From NCBI GenBank assembly GCA_949358305.1, contig OX442321.1, positions 4,799,605-4,863,604 on the forward strand: a stretch of DNA of 64,000 nt, given 5' to 3'. Shown here one piece after another: positions 13,872 through 23,843 of this stretch (position 1 is its first letter; the number at the start of each line of letters is the position of its first letter). The position numbers and the translations under genes were made by a program. The notes beneath the pieces were generated by a model. The model saw only the letters and a program-made list of their open reading frames with translations. It did no database searches and had not been told where the DNA came from. The DNA is from Strigamia acuminata. Lineage: Eukaryota; Arthropoda; Chilopoda; Geophilomorpha; Linotaeniidae.

Positions 13872-15548
13872 ATGCCTCTAATTCACAATAGACGTCGAAC
13901 GAATCCAATCTGGATAAAACGTACGTAGTTAAAATAAGCTTAGTAACACTCATTTTTAAACTCCGTTATATCTGCAGGAGTCATAAAAAAACAAATTTCT
14001 AAAGCAATAACCAAAGTGTTTAAATACAAGAAGTCACGTAATCGAGTGACTGCATTCAATAATCAGATCGCAGTCATAAATTCAAAAAAAGGCTTCGCTT
14101 GTCATTTCCTGCGGTTTCTAGTCATTTCACTCTGCGTTCTCGCTTTCTCCTATCAAACTTACGATCGATTCAGATACTTTTTGTCTCGTCCGATCGATAA
14201 CAAAGTGACTTTAAAACGCAATTTATCGGTCAAGTTCCCGTCCATAACTCTATGCCCTCACTTTGACAACTCCTTCTCTTTGATTGGAAAGAGAAAGCAA
14301 AAAGCAATTGAAACAAATGAGACGAATTTTTGTGACATATCTCCTTTTGCATTGCTTGACGATACTCTTAACATTTCTACCTTATGGAGACACATGTCCT
14401 TCAAAGCAGCATTGAAACGTGCCTATGAATTGTCGGTAAGAAACTATAATGCCATTGCTATAATTTAAAAATCCAAAAAATAATTACCGGTATTTGTTTA
14501 TTTACCAGAGAAGCACAGGAGTAAAAGAAGATAATTCGTTTTTGTTTTCAGTCAAAACTGACACCAATACTATATTTGGAACATGTTACACGTATTCTTA
14601 CAGTAAGTATTGAACCTTTTTTATATCATTTAAAAAATAATAATGTTTTTGGAAATCCTTATAGAAAACCTTGTTCGTTTTCGAACAGATTTCAAGTTAG
14701 CATTCTGGTTTAAGACAAACTTGCCACTTTGCAACGAGGTCATTTCCAGAGTAAGAATAAATAATTCAATAAAAATAAAAATTTGATATTATTGTTTCTG
14801 TCTTTAAATTTAGTATTTAGTGCACAATGATGAAGATGATATCACTTATATAATATCAACTAAATTTAAAATTCAGAAAACTACCGAAGTTATAAATTAT
14901 GGCTTAATAGCAAAGAGAGTTCGTAATTGGTAAATTTTTTCATCCAATAGAAGTTAAATTAATCACAACATTTGGTTCCAGTTCAAACATCTGAATCGCA
15001 CAACAAGCCCATGCGACACCAAGAAAGTTGTATCGGAATGTGAGAAAAACTGCTTTGAAAAAACTCTGACAAATATCACTCGGTGTCGGTAAGAATTAAG
15101 AAATCTTAAAGAAAACTCATCTGCTCACACGTAATTACTGATCAAAATCAACAGATTACCTTTCACGCCTGTTTCGAACGTCCCTTTTTGCGATAATGAA
15201 AACCATTCCATCGTTGCATATGAACAAATGAAGTCTCATACCGTTAAGTTTAATTATTTGAAAAAATGCAATTGCCCTAACGTATGCGACGAGACTTTGT
15301 ACACCGTTCATTTACGATTCAACGCAGTATCTAAGACCTCCTCTTTATACATCTGCTTTAACAACAACGTGATCGAAGAAATTGAAGAACATTACTCCTA
15401 CAGTTTCATCTCTTTCGTGTGCGACTTCGGTGGCAATTTGGGTCTCTTTTTAGGGCTGAGCATCCCTGCAATATTTGACCTTGCACAGACATTCCTTACT
15501 TTCTCTGTCAAAAAATTCACTTCACTTAAGCTTAAAAATAATTACTAA
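13872..15548 (+). CDS. DEG/ENaC-type ion channel subunit, cluster gene 1 (7 exons)
   Basis: Predicted exons: 13872-13920, 13978-14435, 14509-14602, 14665-14750, 14814-14918, 14982-15088 and 15155-15548. They total 1293 nt and encode 430 residues without a stop; all introns are GT-AG. This is a family of trimeric, usually amiloride-sensitive sodium channels of the plasma membrane. The start of TM1 is near residue 60 and is followed by YDRF and the family signature FPSITLCP near residue 103. A cysteine-rich extracellular domain ends in KCNCPNVCDETLY, and TM2 carries GGNLGLFLGLS, whose GLS fits the G-x-S selectivity filter. The tail after TM2 is short. The His-Gly gating motif that normally precedes TM1 is not visible. 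It is shorter than the usual 500-700 residues. Ligand and tissue cannot be told from sequence. The start is chosen because the exon-1 phase (one extra base) fits exon 2 exactly, as in genes 2 and 3. Confidence 0.9.
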
Positions 15549-17235
15549 TGCTGTATTTAATGTTTTGAAAAAAATATGGGTCTGCACTCAATTCTTCACC
15601 AAAGCACTGACTGACTAAATGACTAAAACCACATCAGACCCAGAAATGTAACTAGCAAATTCAAATAAAATAATAGAAATGCTTACCTCATTACATCAAT
15701 CTTGTCTAATCTCTAACTTCACCGGTCCAGTAACTGCAACAAATATCATTGTAAAACTAAATTTTGCATCGTTGTCCTTGTCCTGACAACGAATTAATTC
15801 TTAATTCTTAATTCTTAATTCTTAAATGTAATTGAAGGTAATATCTCTGGGCGAGGACATTGCTGGCTAAGGTGAAGGAAATACACTTGTCCATCATTAC
15901 TCTAAACAAAAGTTTCTACACCAAGCTGGATGTTACGAAATGTGCTACACACAATAATATTCCGCTGACAGTGTCATCCAAATGGTTTGGCCAATCCGCT
16001 TTCACGACCAAACTTAAACCAACTATTTATAAATACAATTGAGAGCTTGGTAACAATACCAGTCACTCGTAACAAATGCCACGAAAGTGCAAGCTTCGCG
16101 AATTTTTTTTCCTTAAGTTTGGTTATTTTAAAAAACTTTCATTTGTACGAAATCGATTCGTCTGAGAAAATTGAAACACGCTATATCGCTATTGTATGTT
16201 TAACGTGTACGCTAATTGGCCACTGATTGTCCTTTTTCGTGCCGTCAATTTAATGCGCTGTTGTCCTTGCTCTGGCCCTTAATGGGTTTTTAATTCCAAT
16301 CTCACAGCTACATTTCATTAATCCTGCCAATCCCAACAGTCAAAGCGATACCCTAACACAAGCAGAAATCTTTCTGGTAAATCTCACACGTTATTAATGT
16401 CTTTGCATTTAGCAAGTTACAAAAACTAAAAATATTCAACAACAGTGAGGCCTTTCACCAGTATCAAATTTCTATAAGTGAAAAGTGTATTTGTGGTGAA
16501 GCTGATGCTGCAATAATAAATGTAAGTATATGTATACTTGTAATGTGCTAAAGCAAATTGCACGAAATGAACCAAGAAAAACATGGACACGTATCCACAC
16601 GTTCAGAGTGTTTTGCCACCGATGGCGCCACATAATACAGTATACAGTCACACTGTATAAATCATAAACGTGCAGAAACAATAGTATGTTAAGTGAAATT
16701 CATGGCCTTACATGTTCTACCCCTTATTCATTTTTTAAGGTGGCTTAATACAGTAATACAGTACTTAATACAGTATTGTTTCTGCACGTTTATGATTTAT
16801 ATAACATCTGTGATCGCTTGGCCTCCCAAGGGTGACTGCGTCACTACCAACACACTGCCCAATGGCCTCAAGGACACCCCTCCTTGTGGAGTGAGATGAC
16901 CCTGTAAGAGGAGGAGGAAGCTGAGTGGTGTAGGGAGAGAAAAGAGCGGTGAGTCTCAACCGAGACAGACGTAGAAGTGAAGTCCTGAAGCCAGCAAAAG
17001 CAGTCGTGCCCTGTGTTGACTCTTCTCCCCCCTATCCACCACTGTGAAGCTCAGTGGTGAGATGTTGGATCCACCACAGCCTCCATGAACGATTGCATGG
17101 GCCGTACGGGTGAGTTTGCCAGTTAAGCTGGTAAGCCATAAGCGTGTCAAGTGAGCTTGTAAATGACCCCCTCTTAAACTTGTACTAGGCAAGCTTTGGA
17201 ATTTTACTCGCTCCCTCGTGTTTCCACCTTTAACC
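15549..17235. other. Intergenic stretch with remnants; no gene seen
   Basis: No supported gene. It contains a short heptamer repeat (TTAATTC, 15791-15826), a second copy of the channel upstream segment (16422-16490), a 28-bp perfect inverted repeat (16656-16683 with 16774-16801), and a more GC-rich stretch of unknown origin at about 16810-17200. Together with the channel exon fragment at 17236 it is probably the decayed site of a further channel gene. Confidence 0.6.
16656..16801. repeat. 28-bp perfect inverted repeat with 90-bp spacer
   Basis: Bases 16656-16683 (starting TATAAATCATAAACG) are the exact reverse complement of 16774-16801. The spacer holds several copies of AATACAGTA. It could be the ends of a small DNA element or a fixed hairpin; no target-site duplication was recognised. 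Confidence 0.75.
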
Positions 17236-17280
17236 ATCTATTTTGACAATGATGTGATTGAAGAAATTAAAGAATACTAC
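17236..17280 (+). pseudogene. DEG/ENaC last-exon fragment, cut by a MITE
   Basis: The short stretch reads FDNDVIEEIKEYYY, matching the segment just before TM2 in the intact neighbours (FDNNVIEEIEEFYSY in gene 2). It ends exactly where the inverted-repeat element at 17281 begins, and the expected TM2 code does not resume after that element. It is a remnant of a lost channel gene between genes 1 and 2. Confidence 0.8.
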
Positions 17281-17575
17281 TATACTCTGACCAACCCTTA
17301 GAAGGGGACCAGTTCCTCGAGCCGGTTTACTCGTGTAGGACTACATAAAAGTAGGCCAAAATACCAGAAACACAATGGATGTGCATACGTTGCTTCCAGA
17401 CTTTTAAAAACATTTTATTATTAAATATAAGTCAATTTACATCATTTTAAAAATCTAAAGTAATCAAACTAATTAAAACCATAACAAAACTACTTTTCTT
17501 GGTAGAAGTATACATGCAACAGTTAGGAGTAAACAGGCTTGAACTGGTCCCCTTCTAAGGGTTAGTCAGAGTATA
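17281..17575. mobile_element. TA-type MITE, TATACTCTG family, copy A
   Basis: A 295-bp element with near-perfect terminal inverted repeats of about 35 bp (left TATACTCTGACC, right GTCAGAGTATA). The terminal TA at both ends suggests TA target duplication as in Tc1/mariner-like MITEs. The interior (GTTTACT, GTGTAG, ACACCAGAA-like motifs) is related to copies at 33872 and 50088. It interrupts the channel fragment ending at 17280. Confidence 0.85.
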
Positions 17576-17784
17576 GTCTGTCTTGACTAAGTATTGAAAC
17601 TGTAATGGAGCATGCAAAATAACGTGACCCAAAATATTGTCGTTTATTTACTTTAGTTTAGCATTATTAGGCCTAATATTAGGCTTAATACTGCTAAATC
17701 TAATTCAAATTTTCAACAAGTGTTTATACTTTACAGAAAATCTTGTTCAATTTCTTTTATTCCGATACTCGACTTTGATTGAAC

Positions 17785-20489
17785 ATGAGTCCACTACAGA
17801 TTCACAATAGATGTCGCACCAATCTCGACGGAAAAATAAGTATATCCGGTTAAGTAAAACTCAATTCAACTAATCTATAAACTCCATTAATTCGTCAGGA
17901 ATCACGAGAAACAGAGATAGTAATGCAACCTCCGGCCTAAATTCACGCTGCAGCTCCATTTATAATTTCCTTTGGATTGTAATGATTCTTATCAGCACTT
18001 TCGCTTGTTCGTATCAAACTTATGATCGATTCACCTTTTTTTTATCTCGTCCGATCGATACAAAAGTGACTTTAAAACGCAATTCATCCGTCAAGATCCC
18101 ATCCATCACTCTGTGTCCTTTCATCAACAATTACTTTCCATTGGTTGAAATAAGAAAACGAAAAGCAGAAGAAAGGAAACTGGTACATTTTTGTAATGTA
18201 TCTCATTTCATGTTGCTTGATGACACCCTTAATATTTCTACCGTATGGGATCTCATGTCCGTTAATGGAACATTGGATTCATTCAACGAATGGACTGTAT
18301 GGAAATTATAATTCGGTGGTTTGAATAATTCAACTTGTTTGTTTAAAAATGCTTTTTTCAGGTATCTAAATACATACAACAACTCGCAGGCATTAAAGTG
18401 GAGCTGAACCCGCCTCTGTTCTCTCCCAAACGTGACACCAGGACAATGCTTGGGACTTGTCACACTTATTCAATTGGTACGTGGGAAAAATTGATTATTA
18501 TTAAAATTCAAGTGAGTGGGTATTATTTTTTTCTGATAGAGCCTAATAAAAAAATATTTTTCATGTAAAAAAAAATAAATTTGGGCCTTTATCACTGTTA
18601 AATAACAATGGAAAAACTTGACTTTTTCAATGTGATACATGATGGTTGTTGGCTGGATGACCGACGTCATCAGTTCGGTGGTGGTTGGTGGTGGTGTTGT
18701 TGCGCATGCGCATGCGCAGAGGACAGTTTTCACTCCCGCAATCAAGGTCAGCCCGTATGAATCCAACCTAAGCTTAGAACAAGTTCCAGGTCAACCAAAC
18801 TAGAGAACTGATAACGTCATACTCCAATATGATTCTTTGCATTGTCAACACCCGATATTGCGATTGTTATTAAACAATGATAAATGCCCAAATTTTATTT
18901 TTTTTTTCATGAAAAATATTTTTTCATTGGGTTCTATCAGAAAAAAAAAACCCACTGAGTGTACTTGACCTTTAAAAATAATACTTCTATTTCAAATGCA
19001 TACCACTTTTTTAAAAATTGTATTTGATAGTTTAATATGTTAGCATTCCAAAGGCCTTTCGACCGTTGCCGGTCATCTTCAGTAATTATGAAAGGCTAGC
19101 ATAACCATTTGTAAGTCGATAAATGAACAGGGAAAAGTGAGTTGAATGGTTGAACAGGGAAAAGTGAGTTGAATGGTTGAACAGGGAAAAGTGAGTTGAA
19201 TGGTTGAACAGGGAAAAGTGAGTTGAATGGTTGAACAGGGAAAAGTGAGTTGAATGGTTGAACAGGGAAAAGTGAGTTGAATGGTTGAACAGGGAAAAGT
19301 GAGTTGAATGGTTGAACAGGGAAAAGTGAGTTGAATGGTTGAACAGGGAAAAGTGAGTTGAATGGTTGAACAGGGAAAAGTGAGTTGAATGGTTGAACAG
19401 GGAAAAGTGAGTTGAATGGTTGAACAGGGAAAAGTGAGTTGAATGGTTGAACATAAAACAAGTGTTTACTCTAAGAAGTACAGGAGTCGAATTGAATTCA
19501 AAATTCACAACAATACACAAGCATGTGCAATACATACCTTTCCAAACACGTTGTAGCAACATAACCATAACTTAAAACTAACAACTTAATTTTACATTCA
19601 TTTTTAGAAAAACTTATTCGCTTTCAAAAGGATGATTTACAGTTCGAATTCACGTTCCACAAACCAACAGCATTACTTTGTCAGAAAGAGGCGATCGCTG
19701 TGGTAGAATCTTGTTAATAAAATGCATGAACTCACCTCACCTTCCCATATTTTTATCTTTCAAAACAGTTTGTGCTGCACCATGATGACGATATCATCAC
19801 TTATAAAACATTAAGTGGACTCATCCCGGTGCTCCCAAATAAAACAGCTGAGTTCGGTTTATCGGCTAAGCGGGTTCGTTTTGCAACTATTTTTCATTAC
19901 AAATTATTATCGTGTAAACTACAACATTTCATTACAGTTCAAGGTTTTAAATCAAACCAAAAGCCCATGCGACACTATTCAAGCAGTAAACGAGTGTGAG
20001 AAAAACTGCTTCGAAAAAGCTCTGACAAATATCAGCCGCTGCAGGTAAGAAATAGCAAATATTGTCCACTCACTAAGATGTACTTCTTTATCTAAATTAA
20101 ACAGATTGCCCATGACTCTTGATTCAGAGATGCCATTATGCGAAAATGGAAAAGATGCATTTGATGCTTTTTACCAACTAGTGGATATGGTCGCTTCTTT
20201 TGATTATCTGACGAAATGCAATTGTCCTAAAGTGTGCGACGAAATTCTGTACACTCATTTAATGAAACACACCGAGACAACTGATACACCAGTTTTGTCC
20301 TTCTACTTTGACAACAATGTAATTGAAGAAATTGAAGAGTTTTACAGCTACAGTTTCATCTCTTTCGTGTGCGATTTCGGTGGCAATTTGGGTCTCTTTC
20401 TAGGCTTGAGCATCCCGGCCATATTTCAACTCGGAAAGGGTCTATCTCTTTATGCCTTCAAAAAAATCCACCCAAAATTGAATTTTTAG
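17785..20489 (+). CDS. DEG/ENaC-type ion channel subunit, cluster gene 2 (7 exons)
   Basis: Predicted exons: 17785-17839, 17899-18296, 18362-18476, 19608-19702, 19769-19873, 19938-20044 and 20105-20489. They total 1260 nt and encode 419 residues, open throughout. TM1 lies near residues 41-62. The post-TM1 signature is IPSITLCP, with Ile replacing the usual Phe. The cysteine motif is KCNCPKVCDEILY and TM2 holds GGNLGLFLGLS. Exon 1 uses the donor A|GTATAT, shifted relative to genes 1 and 3 but giving the same phase. The intron after exon 3 is swollen to 1131 nt by a MITE and a 27-bp minisatellite. The stop codon TAG lies within the 8-bp target duplication of the foldback element inserted directly after it. 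It is likely a paralogous subunit of the same channel family and appears intact. Confidence 0.88.
18494..18984. mobile_element. Inverted-repeat MITE in intron 3 of channel gene 2
   Basis: Arms of about 115 bp at 18494-18610 and 18865-18984 are inverted copies (shared core CTGATAGA, AAAAATATTTTTCATG, TTTGGGC, TAATAACAAT) at roughly 80 per cent identity by eye. The middle is richer in GC and contains GACGTCAT and a (GCGCAT)-like run. No coding capacity. Exact ends and target duplication are uncertain. Confidence 0.75.
19125..19452. repeat. 27-bp minisatellite, about 12 copies, in an intron
   Basis: Unit GAACAGGGAAAAGTGAGTTG plus 7 more bases, repeated about 12.1 times with no visible variation. 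The unit is a multiple of three, so two - strand frames stay open through it (nine-residue repeats such as FNHSTHFSL); these are by-products. Its perfection points to recent expansion. It lies in intron 3 of channel gene 2, next to the MITE. Confidence 0.97.
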
Positions 20490-20947
20490 GGGCGGGGTTC
20501 AGATTAGCGGGAATCAAATTTGCACGACCTGTATTTGCGCAATTCAAATTTGCGCCGACCCAAATTTGCACGTGGTCAAATTAACGCGACGCATGCGCAG
20601 TAAATTGTTTGAATTGGTGTTCATTCAATCACTTAATTTCGTCGCCGCCGCTTTTAGGCTGAGTCCGCCTCTCGTATTCCTAAGAATGCTTAACATAATG
20701 CTTGACCCCCCCCCTCCCCGAACCTAACCTTACCACTTTTTTTAAGCAATTCTCCTTCCATTGAGTAATGGTCGGCAATTAAATAAAGGGCGAGGAAATG
20801 AAGAAACTCCGCATAGGGGGTTGAGGGTATCCCAAGGCGCGCCCTGACAATCAGTCGTGACGTATGTTGCGCCAATTTGGGTCTGCGCAAATTTCAGCCA
20901 AAATAAGAACGGCGCAAATTTGGGTCGTGCAAATTTGATGCTGGCCG
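20490..20947. mobile_element. Foldback DNA element, GCGCAAATTTG family, copy A
   Basis: A 458-bp insertion bounded by the 8-bp target duplication ATTTTTAG (20482-20489 and 20948-20955). Left end GGGCGGGGTTCAGATTAGCG, right end GATGCTGGCCG. Near both ends, oppositely oriented copies of a motif of about 16 bp (CAAATTTGCGCCGACC) form the inverted part. The middle includes GCATGCGCAG and CTAACCTTACCACTTTTT. It has no transposase, so it is non-autonomous; an 8-bp duplication fits hAT or P superfamily, undecided. It sits directly after the stop codon of channel gene 2. Confidence 0.9.
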
Positions 20948-20955
20948 ATTTTTAG

Positions 20956-22994
20956 AAACCCATTTCACAAAATTTTTTCAAATGTATTTATTACGTCGCA
21001 CAAAATGAATACTACAAAAAAATTCCAAAATAAACACAAAAAATAAATTGGTGAAATGACATTTCGGAACAAGCACCCCCTAATGCTACACTGCAGCGTA
21101 GTTCACAATGTTCTACTTTCAATTAGAATGAAATAAAAACATTATCTTTAACAAACATCCAGAAAGTTTCATTTCATTAAACACTTATTTATAAAAACTG
21201 TACATATTTCAAGATTTTCATTTTCATAATGTAGTTCAAAATAATTGACAAATAAAAATTGAAAGATTCATTTGGTGTCTCTTTAATCCCTCACATATAT
21301 TATTAAAACTTTCTGAAATGCGTGTAATTGCTTAATTTGAGTATTTTTACAATAAAGTTGCAAATATACTATACCATACACTGCATCAAAATTTAAGTAA
21401 TGTAATAAAAATTCTTACCTTCCTTGTGAAGTCTCGAACTAATGCACCGTTTTATCATGCTTTTTCCATCCATTTAGCCTAACTTCTAAGATGGCTGCGC
21501 AAAAGTGGTTTGAAGATGGACTACGTTCCGTTTCATCATCATTGAGACGAATGGAGGCCTTAAAAAATAATACCATTACATTACAAACGTATGATAATTA
21601 AGAACTCACAATTGGACTACAAGAATACATATTTTTGTACACGCACTCTTATAAAGAATACAACAGTTACAACATTTACTACTGCGATAAAAGGACGTGC
21701 ACATATTATTCTGAGACAATTATACGTGTTAAACATAACCTGTAAAATTTACATTTAATAATAATGAACCTAAATGCACTCAGTATAAAATATTTAAAAT
21801 TCTTTGTATAAATCCATTTCAAATTTATTTTTTCCGATGCAACACACAAAAAGTATAATATTAAGAAGAATGTGCTTCGAAATATTTCAGCAAGCAATTG
21901 TGTTGAACGTTATATTATTTTTTCGACAGAAAATTGTATTTCCAATCCATATGTTTCAAAATAATGCTCAAATAAAATCGTAAAAAAACTAATCAGCACG
22001 TTCGTAATGGTTTCACTCTACAATGGGCGAAGGCGCGAAGCAATTTATTCACTTTTGCTAACACCATCATACTTGAACTAACATCTAAAAATGTAACGAT
22101 CACATTTAAGTTCAATGATAAAAACCCTTACTTCGTCCTATTTATGTCACGATTTTAATGAAAACATACCTACAGCAACATCGTAGTTACGGCGCAAGTT
22201 AGGCCTGTTAATCATCATCGTTTATACACTAGAGGCCTGTCTTAATAACGAATGAAACAAAATTTTTTGCAGAAATGTATTTTACTTAAGTATTCATTTA
22301 TTTGTTTATCTGTTTATGTAAGACACCTGAATAAAAATTAAAATGTGCTTTAGATATGATGTTTTTAATAAATAAAGATTATCTTGCAGTCATTTTAAAG
22401 CAGGCATCCTAGTGGCAACTTGTGGTAATTTTTGAAACCAACAGCTCGCTTTTGTTTAGCTCATCTGTTGGCCATGTGTCATCGTCCGGTCATCGTGTTC
22501 GAAGTCAAATGCCTAATCGCACATTTATTTGTTAGTTTGGAAACACTTTTTGAAAAATAAAGCCAAAAATTAAAAAAAAAAAAAAAAATCAAAAATCTTT
22601 TTCTTTATCAAAACAAATACAAAAACAAAATTATTAACCTCACCAAATTTCTAAAACACAAACAATAATGGGTAAAATAAAATAAAATTCCCGAAATCGG
22701 AACGTGTTCTACTTTCTACTGAATAAAGCAAAAACATTTCAACAAATTTCAGGAAATTTGTTTTTCAGATACAATCAAATACACCATTTCATAATTGATA
22801 ATGGTTTTGAACCAAACGAGAAGAAAAGAAATGGCGTGACAATCTGTCATGTCTGGTGACCAAACATGGCGCCACCTCCAATTTCTCCTTTTTTAAACGC
22901 CAGTTTCAACACCCGTAAAGAAAATGAGAAAAGAGAAAATCCAGTTTTCATAACTCAACATATAGAATTTCCCCACAATAACACTCATAAATAT
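20956..22994. other. AT-rich intergenic stretch; no supported gene
   Basis: No coding region I can defend. A segment near 21245-21360 (AATTGCTTAATTTGA and surroundings) resembles one near 45030-45200, so a dispersed repeat is present. A 36-codon frame begins at about 21491 (ATGGCTGCGCAAAAG) but has no recognisable domain or splice partner. A poly-A run lies near 22570. Confidence 0.6.
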
Positions 22995-23812
22995 TGTCGC
23001 GTCCTACTTTGTATAGGTTTAAATAGCGCTAACGTGTAATACTTTACCTGTGATCAATTATGCAAATACCCAAATGAATACCAAATGTATGTAAATAAAC
23101 AGGTAATTTATTCACCAGGCTTTATGCCTTTAAAATACACTCAGTAATAATTCTAGAGTCGACGTGGTCAGCGTCGAACAAAGGATTTCTCAAGATGGCG
23201 TCGTCGATTCCGCGTGGTCGGCGGAACAAAGGCGGCGTCTCGAGTTGTCGTTAATTCGTCACGGATTCGTCTTCACGGACGCGGTGGAATGCTCTTTCGA
23301 GTCTTCTATCCGTGCCTGTTGTCTAGGGTTGGTTTAGCGTCGCAGAGGCCTCGTCTAGGAACTTTGGGGTTCCCTACAAAGCACTCGGACACTTACTTCG
23401 GCGAATAATCGTCTGGGCGATTATTCTGGGTGATTTCACAAGGGCTATTCTCGTGCTTTCGCAGGAATAGCTCGCAAGTGACTTCGTGAGAGTTACAGTT
23501 CGCACTTTACTCAGCGATCCTCGATCAATCCTAACTTGTAGTTGAAGTTGGCCTGACGGTGAGGTAGTTGCTGTGTTCTTGGTGTCGTTTGTGTAAGTTC
23601 TGTCTTTTGGCGGGAATTTCTCCCTTTTATGGGTCAGTGTGAGGGGCCGGCGCAGCCAATGGGGGCTTGCCACCCGACACCTCACTCCCCTCGGGGCACA
23701 CACCTGCTCAGAGAGAGGCGGAGCCAACACGAGAGGAATGACCCGTCTGTTGTAGTGAGTCAAAGGGCAAATATCCGCTTGGGGGGAATATTTATCCCTT
23801 TTGCTCACCACA
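22995..23812 (-). repeat. 3' LTR of the 22995 element
   Basis: 818 bp, same length as the partner at 28474 with an exact offset of 5479 across all shared landmarks. It is the 3' LTR because the long gene and primer-binding site run on the - strand from the other copy. Confidence 0.93.
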
Positions 23813-23824
23813 CGTCCTTCCCCC
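23813..23824 (-). other. Polypurine tract of the 22995 element
   Basis: On the - strand the bases immediately before the 3' LTR read GGGGGAAGGACG, a purine tract in the position where plus-strand DNA synthesis is primed. Confidence 0.75.
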
Positions 23825-23843
23825 AGCTTTGAACACGGGGTGT

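Noticed and set aside
14016-14468. Taking the 14016 non-ATG codon as the start of channel gene 1
   Set aside because: The frame is open back to a splice acceptor at 13977, and a short upstream exon with ATG at 13872 joins in the right phase, as in genes 2 and 3.
16810-17235. GC-richer stretch as a possible exon or tRNA/SINE
   Set aside because: No tRNA-like fold, A/B box pair or coding frame with homology could be made out.
19086-19568. - strand frames of 160 and 121 codons with nine-residue repeats
   Set aside because: Created by the 27-bp minisatellite, which is a multiple of three; it lies in an intron of an intact gene.
21491-21601. Short frame starting ATGGCTGCGCAAAAG
   Set aside because: Only 36 codons, no splice partner and no recognised domain; could be an exon of an unknown gene but unsupported.
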